From Caulobacter ginsengisoli (GTDB lineage: Bacteria > Pseudomonadota > Alphaproteobacteria > Caulobacterales > Caulobacteraceae): 64,000 bases of DNA. The stretch covers positions 620,001-684,000 of the forward strand of contig NZ_JAUSVS010000002.1 in NCBI RefSeq assembly GCF_030814835.1, written 5' to 3'. The notes below the pieces were generated by a model. That model was not told where the DNA came from. It did not search any database and saw only the letters and a list, made by a program, of their open reading frames with translations. The translations under genes and the position numbers were made by a program. Below, one piece after another: positions 52,812 to 62,677 of the stretch (positions are counted from its first letter, which is position 1; each line of letters starts with the position of its first letter).

Positions 52812-55800
52812 CCGACGCCGCCCCGCCACCACCCAAACGCAGGTTCCGGCTGCCCCCGATGAGGTTGCCCAGGTTCCGCCTGCCCAGCTTGAAGGGGCCA
52901 TGGCTGATCATCACGGTGAGCCTGCTGGCGGTGCTGGTCGTGGCGGCGGGCCTGACCGTGCGCTACGGCGTCAACACTGGCCCCGGCCGCGCCTTCCTGG
53001 AATCGCGGCTGGAGGGGCTGAAGCTGGGCCGCTTCGGGCGGCTGCATGTCGAGGGGCTGTCGGGCGACCTGTGGCGGGATCTCAAGATCCGCCGCCTGAC
53101 CATCAGCGATGAGAAGGGCGTCTGGCTGGAGGGCCGCAACGCCGAGCTGGTCTGGCGTTCGCCCCGGCTGGTCAGCCGCCGCCTGTTCGTCGACCGGCTG
53201 ACCGCCCAGCGGGTCATCATCTACCGCCGTCCGATCCTGTCGGCGCCCACGCCGCCCCGGCCGATCCCGCTGTCGGTGCAGATCGAGACGGCCCACCTGA
53301 CCCTGGAGACCCTGCCGGCCTTCAGCTACCAGGCCGGCCTCTTCGACATCGCCGGCAACCTCGATGTCGAGCGCAACGGCGGGACCAAGACCCGTATCCA
53401 GACCCGCAGCCTGCTGCATCTGGGCGACTACGCCAACATCGCCTTCGACCTGGGCGGCAAGAAGCTGATGGCCCTGACCGCCGACGCCAGCGAGGCCAAG
53501 GGCGGGGCGCTGGCCGGGGCCCTGGGCCTGCCGGCCGACCAGACCTTCAAGCTGACCGCCCGTCTTTCCGGGACGGTGAAGGAAGGCCGCTTCAACCTGG
53601 TCACCACCAGCGGAACCACGACGCCGGCCCAGGCCACCGGCGCCTGGAACGCCGCGGGCGGCAACGCCCAGGGCGACATCTCCCTGGCGGCGTCGCGCCT
53701 GACCACGCCCCTGGCCAGGATGTTCGGCGACCGCGCCCGCTTCACGGTCACCGGCGCCAAGGCCAAAACCAAGGGCCTCTATGCCCTGGAGGCCAGGGCC
53801 GACGCCGAGAACCTCAGCGCCACCGTCAAGGGCGAGGCCAATGTCGGCCAGCAGACCACCGGCCCCGCGGGCCTGGCCCTCACCGCCCGCACCCCCAATC
53901 TCGGCCGCATCGCCGGACCCGTGTTCAAGGGCGGGGCCCAGGCCCAGGGCGTGTTCAAGGGCGTCGCCAAGGACTGGAAGATCGTCGGCTCGCTGGCGGG
54001 CGATAAACTCGACTTCGGCCCCTATGACCTGGCCCGCGCCAGCGGAACGGTCACGGTCGGCCGCAAGGACCGCGAGACGACCATCAGCGGCAAGCTGACC
54101 GGGCAGGGCGGGTCGGGCTCCGGCTATCTGGCGGCGCTGCTGGGCGGCGCGCCGACGGCCGTGGTCGAGCTGGTGCGGCTCAAGGACGGGCGCCTCTTGA
54201 TGAAGCGCCTCGACGCCAACGGCGTGGGCCTGAAGGTCCAGGGCAGCGGCGACCGCGGCATCCTCGGCGGCCTCAACTTCAAGGGCCAGGCCCAGCTCAC
54301 CAATCTCAAGGCGGCCCGGGCGGGCGCCAATGGCGGCATCTCCGGCGGCTGGTCGGCCAGCCAGGCGGCGGCCGGCAAGCCCTGGCTGTTCACCGTCGAC
54401 GCCAGGGGCAGCGCCTATGCCAGCGGCTGGGCCGAGCTGGACCGCCTGCTGGGCCCGACCCCGCACCTGAAGCTGGCCGCCAGCTATGCCGACGGCGCCG
54501 TCTCGCTGGGCGACGGCCGGCTGGAGGGCAAGGCCGGCCAAATGCAGGCAAAAGGCGTGCTGGGCAAGGGCGGGACCCTGGGCTTCAACCTCAACTGGAC
54601 CGCCGAGGGGCCGTTCCATGCCGGACCCGTCGAGATCGCTGGCAAGGCCAAGGGCGACGGGGCCCTGACCGGCACGCTGGGCGCCCCGCGCGCCGATCTC
54701 AATGCCGATTTCGACGCCATCGACCTGCCGCGCCTGCCGCTCAAGGCGGCGCATGTGACCTTAAGCTTCCTGCGCGGGCCCAACGGCACGGACGGCCAGT
54801 TCGCCATCACGGCGACCAGCGCCTTTGGCGCCGCGCGCGCCAAGACGGCCTTCAACTTCATGCCCGGTGGCCTCGACCTCACCGGTCTCGACGCCGACGC
54901 TGGCGGCGTGCAGGCCAAGGGGGCGCTGTCCCTGCGCCGGGGCCTGCCCTCGACCGCCGACCTTACGGTGGCGGCCGGGCCCGGCGTGCTGCTGACCCAG
55001 GGCTCGGCCAGCGGCATGCTGAAGATCGTCGACGCGGCCGGCGGTCCCCGGGTCGATCTCGACATCACCGCCAAGAACGCCACCCTGCGCGACGTCGCCG
55101 GTGTGCGGTTCGACACCGCCCATCTGCGCGCCAACGGCCCGCTCAGCCAACTGCCCGTCGCCATCCAGGCCCAGGGCGTCACGGGGCCCGGGCCCTTCAA
55201 GTTCGATTCCACCGGCACGGTGACCAACAAGGGCGACCGCTATCAGGTGGCCCTGGATGGGGCCGGCCAGTTCGTGCAGCTGAACTTCAAGACCCTGGAG
55301 ACCGGCCAGTTCGCCTTCGGCGGCGGCGGCGACACCACCGCCCATCTGCGGCTGGCCATGGGCAAGGGCAAGGCCGCCCTGGACGCCCGCAGCGGCTCGG
55401 GCTCGGCCGACATCCTGCTGGCCCTGGAGGGCGTCGAACTGGGCGTCGTCAACGAGGACCTGGCCGGTCAGATCGACGCCAAACTGACCCTGCGCGGGCA
55501 GGGGACCCGGCTGGGCGGGGCGCTGGAGGCCACGCTGAATGACGCCCGCGCCCGGGGCTCGTCGAAGAACGCCTCGATGGACGGCACGGTGAAGGCGACG
55601 CTGAACGACACGGTCCTCGACATCACCGCCCAGGCCTCCAACGACAAGGGCCTGCAGGCCCAGGCCGCCCTGACCCTGCCGGTCGAGGCCTCGGCCGCGC
55701 CGCTTCACCTGGCCATCGCCCGCCGCCAGCCGATGAAGGGCTGGTTCAAGGCCAACGGCGAGGTCAAGCCGCTCTGGGACCTGCTGGTCGGCGGCGAGCG

Positions 55801-57010
55801 CAGCCTGTCGGGTAATGTCACCTCTCAGGCGACACTGAGCGGCACCCTGGCCGACCCCCGCATCGTCGGCGACGCCCGTCTGGACGGCGGGGCCTTCGAG
55901 GACGGCCAGACGGGCCTGAAACTCAAGGACGTCGCGCTGCAGGCCGACTTCAACGACAGCGCCATCGATGTCAGCCGCGTGCAGGGCAGCGACGGGCGGG
56001 GCGGGTCGATGACGGGCAGCGGCCGGATCAGCCTGGTCCGCGAGGGGACCTCAAGTTTCCGGATGGACCTCAAGCAGTTCACCCTGATCAACAACGAAAC
56101 CGCCATGGCCATCGCCTCGGGCCAGGCGACCCTCAATCGCGACGCCGCCGGCAAGGTGCGGCTGGAAGGCGCCCTCAAGGTTGACCGCGCCGACATCGCC
56201 GCCGATCCGCCCACCCCCTCGGGCGTCACCCCGATGGACGTCATCGAGATCAACAAGCCGCCCAGCAAAGGCCTGACCCTGCAGCCAGCCAAGGCCCGCG
56301 GCCTGGTCGTGGCCCTGGATGTCAGCCTCAAGGCCTCGCGCGGCATCTTCATCGAGGGTCGGGGCCTCAACGCCGAGATGAGCCTGGACGCCAGGGTCGG
56401 CGGCACCACCGCCGACCCGACCCTGGAGGGCGTCGCCCGCCTGGTGCGCGGCGAATACGACTTCGCCGGCAAGCGCTTCCAGTTCGACAATCGCGGCGCC
56501 GTCTACCTGGCCAGCCGCGCCGACCGCATCCGCCTGGACCTGACCGCCACCCGCGATGACCCCACCCTGACCGCCGTCATCCGGGTCAGGGGCACCGCCG
56601 CCAAGCCCGAGATCACCCTGACCTCCACCCCGGCCCTGCCGGACGACGAGGTGCTCTCCCGCGTGCTGTTCGGTTCCTCGGCCAGCCAGCTTTCGCCGCT
56701 GGAGGCCGCGCAACTGGCGTCAGGCCTGGCCGCCCTGGCCGGCGGCGGCGGCTTCGACGTCATCGGCGGCCTGCGCAGCCTCACGGGCCTGGACCGCATC
56801 GCCTTCGCCGGCGGCGGGGCCTCGGGCGCCATGACCATCGCCGGCGGCAAATACATCACCGACGACGTCTATCTCGAGATCATCGGTGGCGGCCGCGAAG
56901 GCCCGGCGGCCCAGGTCGAATGGCGGGTCAAGAAGACCCTTTCCATCGTCTCTCGCGTGGCGGGGCAGGGGGATGCGAAACTGTCGGTGCGGTGGCGGAA
57001 GGACTACTGA
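52808..57010 (+). CDS. tamB: Translocation and assembly module protein TamB
   Basis: A 1400-residue AsmA/TamB-type protein. The N-terminal membrane anchor is near residues 36-54 (WLIITVSLLAVLVVAAGLTVRYG). A very long beta-helical groove follows, and the C-terminal TamB domain carries its signature (EYDFAGKRFQFDNRGAVYLASRADRIRLDLTA, then PDDEVLSRVLFGSSASQLSPLEAAQLA). It spans the periplasm and pairs with TamA. The start is TTG in a four-base overlap with tamA. It ends seven bases inside the convergent tetR gene. Confidence 0.94.
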   Translation: MTDAAPPPPKRRFRLPPMRLPRFRLPSLKGPWLIITVSLLAVLVVAAGLTVRYGVNTGPGRAFLESRLEGLKLGRFGRLHVEGLSGDLWRDLKIRRLTISDEKGVWLEGRNAELVWRSPRLVSRRLFVDRLTAQRVIIYRRPILSAPTPPRPIPLSVQIETAHLTLETLPAFSYQAGLFDIAGNLDVERNGGTKTRIQTRSLLHLGDYANIAFDLGGKKLMALTADASEAKGGALAGALGLPADQTFKLTARLSGTVKEGRFNLVTTSGTTTPAQATGAWNAAGGNAQGDISLAASRLTTPLARMFGDRARFTVTGAKAKTKGLYALEARADAENLSATVKGEANVGQQTTGPAGLALTARTPNLGRIAGPVFKGGAQAQGVFKGVAKDWKIVGSLAGDKLDFGPYDLARASGTVTVGRKDRETTISGKLTGQGGSGSGYLAALLGGAPTAVVELVRLKDGRLLMKRLDANGVGLKVQGSGDRGILGGLNFKGQAQLTNLKAARAGANGGISGGWSASQAAAGKPWLFTVDARGSAYASGWAELDRLLGPTPHLKLAASYADGAVSLGDGRLEGKAGQMQAKGVLGKGGTLGFNLNWTAEGPFHAGPVEIAGKAKGDGALTGTLGAPRADLNADFDAIDLPRLPLKAAHVTLSFLRGPNGTDGQFAITATSAFGAARAKTAFNFMPGGLDLTGLDADAGGVQAKGALSLRRGLPSTADLTVAAGPGVLLTQGSASGMLKIVDAAGGPRVDLDITAKNATLRDVAGVRFDTAHLRANGPLSQLPVAIQAQGVTGPGPFKFDSTGTVTNKGDRYQVALDGAGQFVQLNFKTLETGQFAFGGGGDTTAHLRLAMGKGKAALDARSGSGSADILLALEGVELGVVNEDLAGQIDAKLTLRGQGTRLGGALEATLNDARARGSSKNASMDGTVKATLNDTVLDITAQASNDKGLQAQAALTLPVEASAAPLHLAIARRQPMKGWFKANGEVKPLWDLLVGGERSLSGNVTSQATLSGTLADPRIVGDARLDGGAFEDGQTGLKLKDVALQADFNDSAIDVSRVQGSDGRGGSMTGSGRISLVREGTSSFRMDLKQFTLINNETAMAIASGQATLNRDAAGKVRLEGALKVDRADIAADPPTPSGVTPMDVIEINKPPSKGLTLQPAKARGLVVALDVSLKASRGIFIEGRGLNAEMSLDARVGGTTADPTLEGVARLVRGEYDFAGKRFQFDNRGAVYLASRADRIRLDLTATRDDPTLTAVIRVRGTAAKPEITLTSTPALPDDEVLSRVLFGSSASQLSPLEAAQLASGLAALAGGGGFDVIGGLRSLTGLDRIAFAGGGASGAMTIAGGKYITDDVYLEIIGGGREGPAAQVEWRVKKTLSIVSRVAGQGDAKLSVRWRKDY

Positions 57011-57558
57011 GCCCGCAACCCATCCATGAAGATGTCCACCAACCGCAGCGCGCTGGCCTCCCAGCCCGGCCCGCTGGCGCCGTAGGCGAAGGCGCCCACA
57101 GCGCGCAGGACATCGTAAGGCTCGACATCGGAGCGGATTTCGCCGGCCGCGACGCCCCGTGAAACCAGATCGCTGATGGCCGTCGTAAACCGCTGGCCGG
57201 TGACGGCGTAGAGCTCGGAAGGCCCGCCGACCATGGCGCCCAGCGCAGGGGCGACCACCTTCTTGGTGGCGATGTAGTCGATGAAAAGCCGCATCCAGGC
57301 GTGCAGCGCCTCGGCCGGCGCCAACGTCTCGGAGAGCCGTCCCGCCGCCTCGGCCAGCTGCTCGACCTCACGGCGGTAGACCGCCTCCACCACCGCGTCG
57401 CGCGTGGGGAAGTGGCGATAGAGGGTGCCGATGCCCACGCCGGCGCGGCGGGCGATCTCCTCCAGGCTGACCTCGGGCCCGACCTCGGTAAAGCCGGCCT
57501 TGGCCGCCTCGAGCAGGCGCTCGCGGTTGCGTAAGGAATCGGCTCTCGGTTTTCTCAC
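57004..57558 (-). CDS. TetR family repressor of the adjacent reductase
   Basis: A 184-residue TetR protein: NRERLLEAAKAGFTEVGPEVSLEEIARRAGVGIGTLYRHFPTRDAVVEAVYRREV is the HTH region, and the C-terminal ligand domain follows. The start is GTG at 57558. It is divergent from the short-chain reductase gene; the gap between them holds two near-identical inverted repeats, making auto- and cross-repression likely. Confidence 0.9.
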   Translation of the reverse strand: MRKPRADSLRNRERLLEAAKAGFTEVGPEVSLEEIARRAGVGIGTLYRHFPTRDAVVEAVYRREVEQLAEAAGRLSETLAPAEALHAWMRLFIDYIATKKVVAPALGAMVGGPSELYAVTGQRFTTAISDLVSRGVAAGEIRSDVEPYDVLRAVGAFAYGASGPGWEASALRLVDIFMDGLRAQ

Positions 57559-57567
57559 AAGGTGGCC

Positions 57568-57615
57568 TTGATAAACGGAGGATGCCTCCGTATATAAATC
57601 GGAGTTGCCCTCCGT
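57568..57615 (+). promoter_or_regulatory. Promoter with two TetR-type operators between tetR and the reductase
   Basis: TTGATA (57568-57573) and TATATA (57591-57596) with a 17-base spacer form a near-ideal housekeeping promoter toward the reductase. The spacer is filled by ACGGAGG-ATG-CCTCCGT (57575-57591). A second similar palindrome, TCGGAGT-TGC-CCTCCGT (57599-57615), covers the expected start point. The centres are 24 bases apart. Confidence 0.8.
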
Positions 57616-57651
57616 TTAGCGCGGATGGGCCTTGCCGACAAGGAGCGCAGC

Positions 57652-58581
57652 ATGACTTTTGGAGCCACTTCCACCACCGACGACGTCCTGGAAGGCGTCG
57701 ATCTGACCGGCCAGCGCATCCTGGTCACCGGCGTTTCGGCCGGGCTGGGCGTCGAAACCGCCCGCGCCCTGGCCGCCCATGGCGCCCATGTCGTCGGCGC
57801 CGCCCGCGACCTGGCCAAGGCCCGCACAGCGACCGCGGGCATCCCCAATCTGGAACTGGTCGAGCTGGACCTCGCCAGCCTGGCCAGCGTCCGCGCCTGC
57901 GCCGACGCCCTGAACGCCGACGGCCGACAGTTCGACCGGGTGATCTGCAACGCCGGTGTCATGGCCACCCCGTTCGGCAAGACCGTCGACGGCTTCGAAA
58001 CCCAGTTCGGGACCAACCACCTGGGCCATTTCGTGCTGGTCAACCGCATCGCCGGGCTGATCAAGCCGGGCGGCCGACTGGTCAACCTGTCCTCGGCCGG
58101 CCATCGCTTCTCGGATGTCGACCTGGACGATCCCAACTTCGAGACCACGCCCTACACCGAGTTCGGCGCCTATGGCCGCTCCAAGACCGCCAACATCCTG
58201 TTCGCCGTGGAGTTCGACCGCCGCCACAAGGCCCGGGGCGTCCGCGCCGCCGCCGTCCACCCGGGCGGCATCCAGACCGAGCTGGGCCGCCACATGACTC
58301 CGGAGGTCACCCAGGCGATGATCGATTCCATCAACAGGGCCCAGCCGGCCGGCGCCGCCTTCAGCTGGAAGACCATCCCGCAAGGCGCGGCGACCAGCGT
58401 CTGGGCCGCCGAGGTCGCGCCGGCCGATGCGGTGGGTGGGCTCTATTGCGAGGACTGCCATATCGCCGAGCCGCAGGACGATCCGGGCCTGCGCGGCGGC
58501 GTCCGCGCCTACGCCCTCGACCCCGAGCGGGCCAAGGCGCTGTGGGCGCTCAGCGAGACGATGGTCGGCGAGACCTTCTAG
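57652..58581 (+). CDS. Short-chain dehydrogenase/reductase
   Basis: A 309-residue SDR: cofactor loop VTGVSAGLGVETARAL (TGxxxGxG), CNAGVMATPFG, catalytic NLSSAGH Ser and YGRSKTANILF (YxxxK). The closest type is the retinol-dehydrogenase/oxidoreductase-like SDR. It would oxidise or reduce a small alcohol or carbonyl compound with NAD(P). The ATG at 57652 has AAGGAG upstream, preferred over 57625. It is very likely induced when the divergent TetR protein binds its ligand. The stop is CTAG shared with the LytTR gene. Confidence 0.9.
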   Translation: MTFGATSTTDDVLEGVDLTGQRILVTGVSAGLGVETARALAAHGAHVVGAARDLAKARTATAGIPNLELVELDLASLASVRACADALNADGRQFDRVICNAGVMATPFGKTVDGFETQFGTNHLGHFVLVNRIAGLIKPGGRLVNLSSAGHRFSDVDLDDPNFETTPYTEFGAYGRSKTANILFAVEFDRRHKARGVRAAAVHPGGIQTELGRHMTPEVTQAMIDSINRAQPAGAAFSWKTIPQGAATSVWAAEVAPADAVGGLYCEDCHIAEPQDDPGLRGGVRAYALDPERAKALWALSETMVGETF

Positions 58582-59363
58582 GTCCAGCCGGCCTCGCGCA
58601 GTACCGGGGCGTGGGTGCGGCTGACCGGCACGGTCAGCCCGCCCGCCAGCCGCGCCTCGCCCCGGCCGCGCTTCCAGGTCACCGCCTCGATGGCCTCGGC
58701 GCTGATCCACCAGGAGCGGTGGACCTGATAGCCGTGGGCCCGGGCCAGCTCGGCCAGAGCGTCGGAGAGGCGCAGGGTCAGCAGCTCCGCGCCGGCGTCG
58801 GTGTAGACGCGCAGGTAGTGGTCCTCGGCCTCCAGGGCCAGCAGCCGCGCCGACCGGCGTCTGGCCGAGAGCCGTCGACGGAAGACGGCCTCGGCTTCCG
58901 GCAGGGGCGGCTCGATGATCGTGCGGGTCTCGACCCGAGTCGGGCCTCGCCGCCAAACCAGCGCCCGCACCGCCATCACCGGCAGGGAGAGGGCGAAGAC
59001 CTGCCAGAGCAGATTGAGAGACGCGCCAGGCTGCACGCTCTCGCCTCGGATCACGGCGATGCAGCCCACCACGTAGAGGGTGACCGGCGCGGTCATCAGC
59101 AGCGAAATGGCCAGCACCCGCCACCACAGCGGGGTGAGGCGGCGGCCGATCAGCCGATCCAGGCCAATGCCGATCAGCCCGCCGCCGACAATGCAGGCCA
59201 GCCAGTAGGCGAACCGGACCGGCGCCGGCAGAAAGTCCGATCCGAACGGCCCCAGCACCGCGACCAGCAGGCCCATCGCCGCCAGCACGCCCAGTTCCGC
59301 CGCCAGCCGACGGCCGGCTGGCGATCCCAGTTTCCAGAGCTTGGCGAGCGCTTCGCCGTCCAT
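58578..59363 (-). CDS. LytTR-domain membrane transcription regulator
   Basis: A 261-residue protein with four membrane segments (about residues 20-135: LAAELGVLAAMGLLVAVLG, VRFAYWLACIVGGGLIGIGL, VLAISLLMTAPVTLYVVGC, LNLLWQVFALSLPVMAVRAL). A C-terminal LytTR DNA-binding domain follows (LLALEAEDHYLRVYTDAGAELLTLRLSDALAEL, HRSWWISAEAIEAV). It is a membrane-bound regulator sensing an unknown signal. It is divergent from the DUF2306 gene, its probable target; the pairing is common. Confidence 0.87.
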   Translation of the reverse strand: MDGEALAKLWKLGSPAGRRLAAELGVLAAMGLLVAVLGPFGSDFLPAPVRFAYWLACIVGGGLIGIGLDRLIGRRLTPLWWRVLAISLLMTAPVTLYVVGCIAVIRGESVQPGASLNLLWQVFALSLPVMAVRALVWRRGPTRVETRTIIEPPLPEAEAVFRRRLSARRRSARLLALEAEDHYLRVYTDAGAELLTLRLSDALAELARAHGYQVHRSWWISAEAIEAVTWKRGRGEARLAGGLTVPVSRTHAPVLREAGWT

Positions 59364-59464
59364 TCCGTCCCGTTCGCGCACCCCTGGCGCCGTTCGCGAA
59401 ACCACGCCTAGCCGCGCTGCTCCCGACCCGCAATCCCAGGGTCAACGCAACAGGGAGCAAGGCG

Positions 59465-60058
59465 ATGATCAAGACGATGGCGGGCGGCGTGTGGTGGAGC
59501 GCGGCGATGCTGCTCAGCCTGGCCCTGGCGATATTTTCCTACCGCTACCTGCCGGGGATCGGCCCGCTTGCCCCGCCGATCCTGGCCAACCTGTTCGCCA
59601 AGCCGTGGCTTGATCTGCACATCGTCGGCGCCGCCACAGCCCTGCTGCTGGGCTCGTTCCAGTTCCTGCCGGTCCTGCGGCGCGGTTCCGCCCACCGCTG
59701 GATCGGCCGCACCTATGCGCTTGGCTGTCTGATCGGCGGGGCAGGGGGTCTGGCTCTGGCGCTGGGAACCACGGCGGGGCCGGCGGCCACGCTCGGCTTC
59801 GGCAGCCTGGACGTCCTGTGGATCGCCTTCGTGGCGCTGGGCTGGCGGGCGGCCGTGCGCCGCGAGTTCGTCGCTCACCGCCGCTGGATGATCCGCGGCT
59901 GGGCCCTCACCCTGGCGGCCATAACCCTGCGGCTCCTGCTGCTGGCCATTCCCGCCACGGGCCTGCCGCCGGTCGCCGCCTATTGCGCCGCGTCCTTCCT
60001 GTGTTGGATTCCCAACCTGGCGATCGCCGAGGCCTACCTGCGGCTGCGACCGCGTTAG
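59465..60058 (+). CDS. DUF2306 membrane protein
   Basis: A 197-residue protein with about five membrane segments. The DUF2306 signature is LLLGSFQFLPVLRRGSAHRWIGRTYALGC, with the HR pair, and later AHRRWMIRGWALTLAAITLRL. The function is unknown; the His residues suggest haem or metal interaction in some relatives. AGCAAGGCG precedes the ATG. It is probably controlled by the divergent LytTR protein. The stop is TTAG shared with the GST gene. Confidence 0.85.
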   Translation: MIKTMAGGVWWSAAMLLSLALAIFSYRYLPGIGPLAPPILANLFAKPWLDLHIVGAATALLLGSFQFLPVLRRGSAHRWIGRTYALGCLIGGAGGLALALGTTAGPAATLGFGSLDVLWIAFVALGWRAAVRREFVAHRRWMIRGWALTLAAITLRLLLLAIPATGLPPVAAYCAASFLCWIPNLAIAEAYLRLRPR

Positions 60059-60948
60059 GACGCGGCGGCTTCGGCGGCGGCCTCGATCTTGTCCTGGGTC
60101 TTGGTGTCGAAGTCGCTGGCGTCGTGGCGTTCGCGCAGCTGGCTGGCGGGGTCGCCCATGGCCCGGTTGACCATCCGGCCGCGCTTGACGGCGGGGCGGG
60201 CGGCGATCAGGTCGGTCCAGCGCTGGACGTTCTTGTAGTCCTGCACGGCCAGGAACTCGCCGGCCTCATAGACCACGCCCTTGGCCAGGGCCCCGTACCA
60301 GGGCCAGACGGCCATGTCGGCGATCGTGTACTCGCTACCGCCCAGGTATTCGCTCTCGGCCAGCCGGCGGTCCAGCACGTCCAGCTGGCGCTTCACCTCC
60401 ATGGCGAACCGGTCGATGGCGTATTCGATCTTGAAGGGGGCATAGGCGTAGAAGTGGCCGAAGCCGCCGCCCAGGTAGGGGGCGCTCCCCATCTGCCACA
60501 TCAGCCAGGACAGGGTCTCGGCCCGGGCCGCCGGGTCGGTCGGCAGGAATTCGCCGAACTTCTCGGCCAGGTGGATCAGGATGGCGCCGGACTCGAAGAT
60601 GCGGATCGGCTTCTTCGGATCGCTGTAGTCCATCAGGGCCGGGATCTTGGAGTTGGGATTGACCCCGACGAAGCCGCTGCCGAACTGGTCGCCCGAGCCG
60701 ATGTTGATCAGCCAGGCGTCGTATTCCGCGCCCGTATGGCCCAGCGCCAGCAGTTCCTCCAGCAGCACCGTCACCTTCACCCCGTTGGGCGTGGCCAGCG
60801 AATAGAGCTGGAACGGATGCTTGCCGACCGGCAGCTCCTTGTCGTGGGTCGGACCGGCGATGGGCCGGTTGATATTGGCGAACCGACCCCCGTTTTCCTT
60901 GTTCCAGGTCCAGACCTTGGGCGGGGTGTAGGCGGGCGTGTCGGTCAT
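60055..60948 (-). CDS. yghU: YghU-type glutathione S-transferase
   Basis: A 297-residue nu-class-like GST: KVWTWNKENGGRFANINRPIAGPTHDKELPVGKHPFQLYSLATPNGVKVTVLLEEL, GSGFVGVNPNSKIPALMDY, FESGAILIHLAEKFGEFLP and MWQMGSAPYLGGGFGHFYAYAP. YghU proteins use two glutathiones to reduce disulphides or peroxides. The ATG at 60948 gives MTDTPAYTPPK; the longer frame upstream is noise. Confidence 0.92.
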   Translation of the reverse strand: MTDTPAYTPPKVWTWNKENGGRFANINRPIAGPTHDKELPVGKHPFQLYSLATPNGVKVTVLLEELLALGHTGAEYDAWLINIGSGDQFGSGFVGVNPNSKIPALMDYSDPKKPIRIFESGAILIHLAEKFGEFLPTDPAARAETLSWLMWQMGSAPYLGGGFGHFYAYAPFKIEYAIDRFAMEVKRQLDVLDRRLAESEYLGGSEYTIADMAVWPWYGALAKGVVYEAGEFLAVQDYKNVQRWTDLIAARPAVKRGRMVNRAMGDPASQLRERHDASDFDTKTQDKIEAAAEAAAS

Positions 60949-61078
60949 CGGTGCGGCTTCCGTGCGATGGAAATGGGCTGCGCGGCCCTTGAGCGCAGCG
61001 CCAGATGTGGGGCATGGCGCGCCGTTTGGCCAGAAGGGGCGCGTCTTTTTTGCGAACTTGAAGCGGGCCGACCCTGCC

Positions 61079-62677
61079 TCATCGGCGGGCGGCGGCCGAG
61101 CGGTCGCGGATCGCGCCAAACTCCGCGCCGGGCCACCATCGGGGCCAGCGTCGGCTATTGGCCAGCTCCAGCCCCACCGCCCGATAGAGTTGCAGATCGG
61201 CGATCGCGCCGCTCCAGTCCCAGTCCGGGCTCCATTCGTCGTCCGGCTGGTGGTAGCGCTTCTCAAAATAGTCCCGACCGGCGACGCGGGAACCGGCGAA
61301 CAGCATCGGCAGGCCGGCCTGGGCCAGGGAATAGTGGTCGGAACGGGCGTAGGCGCCGCCCTTCCAGGGGCTGGGCGGGAGGATCCGCCGCCCCTGGCGC
61401 GCCGACGCCCGCGCCAGGATGTCCTGCAGGTCGGAAAGGCCGAAACTGACCTTCATATCCGAGGGGGCGATGATCGGCAGCCCGTCGATATTGACGCCGC
61501 CCGCCGTGGTCTCCAGGGGAAAGGCCGAGTGAGCCGCGTACCAGGCCGAGCCCAGCAGCCCCGTTTCCTCACCGGTGAAGGCGATAAAGACGATCGAGCG
61601 GCCGGGCCGCTCGCCGGCGGCGAACAGCCGCGCCAGCTCCAGCAGGCCGGCCAGGCCCGAAGCGTTGTCCAGCGCCCCGTTGTAGATGTCGTCGCCATCG
61701 GCCTGAGGTTCGCCCCGGCCCAGATGGTCCCAATGCGCGCCGTAGAGGACGCTCTCGCCTGGGTGGCGCGCGCCCGGCAGGCGGGCGATCACGTTGCGGC
61801 TGACGCGGACCTCTCGCTTCACCCGATAGCTGATGGAGAGTCTCGTGCGCGGCAGGGTCACCGGCTGGAAGGACCGGCTGCGGGCCCGGAGGCTTTGGGT
61901 CTTCAGATCGAGCCCGGCCGCGGCGAACAGCGCCGCCGCCGTATCGCCTCGCAGCCAGCCGGTGATCGGCGCGACGTCCGTTTCGGCAGCCGGCCGGACT
62001 ATGTCGAGCTGCGGGCTGGTCCAGAAGCCCTGCAGCGCCGGCCAGTCGAAGCCGGCCGAGGCCGTGTCGTGAACCCAGACCATCCCGACGGCGCCCCGCC
62101 GCGTCACCTCGAGATACTTGTGGGTCCAGTCGCCATGCACGCTCATCGCCTCGCCGCCGAACCGGCCGGACGCCGTCGCGTCGAAGTCCGGATCGTTGGC
62201 CAGCATGACCGCGATCTTGCCGCGCAGGTCGACGCCCTTGTAGTCGTCCCAGCCCAGCTCGGGGGCGTGGACGCCGAAGCCGACGAAAACCATGGCCGCA
62301 TCGGCGACGCTCGCCCCGGCCGCGCGCTGGGGTCCAACCAGGGCCTGGTTCCCGTAGACGATTGGCCAGTCCCGGCCGGCGATGGAGACTGAAAGACTGG
62401 GCGTTCCGTCCTGCGTGAAGCGGTGCAGCATGACCGTCTGGAACCAGCCGCCGTCCGGCCCGCCGGGTTCCAGGCCCAGGGTAGCGAACTGGCCGGCCAA
62501 GTACTCCACGGTCTTGGTCTCGCCGGGCTGGCCGGGACCGCGACCCTCGAACTGGTCGGACGACAGGATGCGAACGTGTTCGGAGAGCCGGTTGGCGTCG
62601 AAATCGAGGCCTCTCGCTCCCTGGATCGGAGCCGCGCCCAGCAACAACACCGACAGGAGGGCGGCGAATCTGATCAC
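61079..62677 (-). CDS. Secreted M28-family metallopeptidase
   Basis: A 532-residue protein with a signal peptide (MIRFAALLSVLLLGAAPIQG), an inserted PA-like domain (about residues 120-260) and the di-zinc peptidase core: YGAHWDHLGRGEP, YNGALDNASGLAGLLELA, FTGEETGLLGSAWY and the late His in KRYHQPDDE. It releases amino acids from peptides in the periplasm or outside the cell. The start is GTG at 62677 with GGGAGA upstream. Confidence 0.92.
   Translation of the reverse strand: MIRFAALLSVLLLGAAPIQGARGLDFDANRLSEHVRILSSDQFEGRGPGQPGETKTVEYLAGQFATLGLEPGGPDGGWFQTVMLHRFTQDGTPSLSVSIAGRDWPIVYGNQALVGPQRAAGASVADAAMVFVGFGVHAPELGWDDYKGVDLRGKIAVMLANDPDFDATASGRFGGEAMSVHGDWTHKYLEVTRRGAVGMVWVHDTASAGFDWPALQGFWTSPQLDIVRPAAETDVAPITGWLRGDTAAALFAAAGLDLKTQSLRARSRSFQPVTLPRTRLSISYRVKREVRVSRNVIARLPGARHPGESVLYGAHWDHLGRGEPQADGDDIYNGALDNASGLAGLLELARLFAAGERPGRSIVFIAFTGEETGLLGSAWYAAHSAFPLETTAGGVNIDGLPIIAPSDMKVSFGLSDLQDILARASARQGRRILPPSPWKGGAYARSDHYSLAQAGLPMLFAGSRVAGRDYFEKRYHQPDDEWSPDWDWSGAIADLQLYRAVGLELANSRRWPRWWPGAEFGAIRDRSAAARR

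Noticed and set aside
52784-54754. A 656-codon minus-strand frame in tamB
   Set aside because: Composition-driven shadow; the plus strand is a conserved TamB.
61005-61055. Hairpin CGCGCC...GGCGCG followed by TTTTTT on the plus strand
   Set aside because: It has a T tract but no plus-strand gene ends nearby (the flanking genes are both on the minus strand), and the stem is only six pairs with a long loop.
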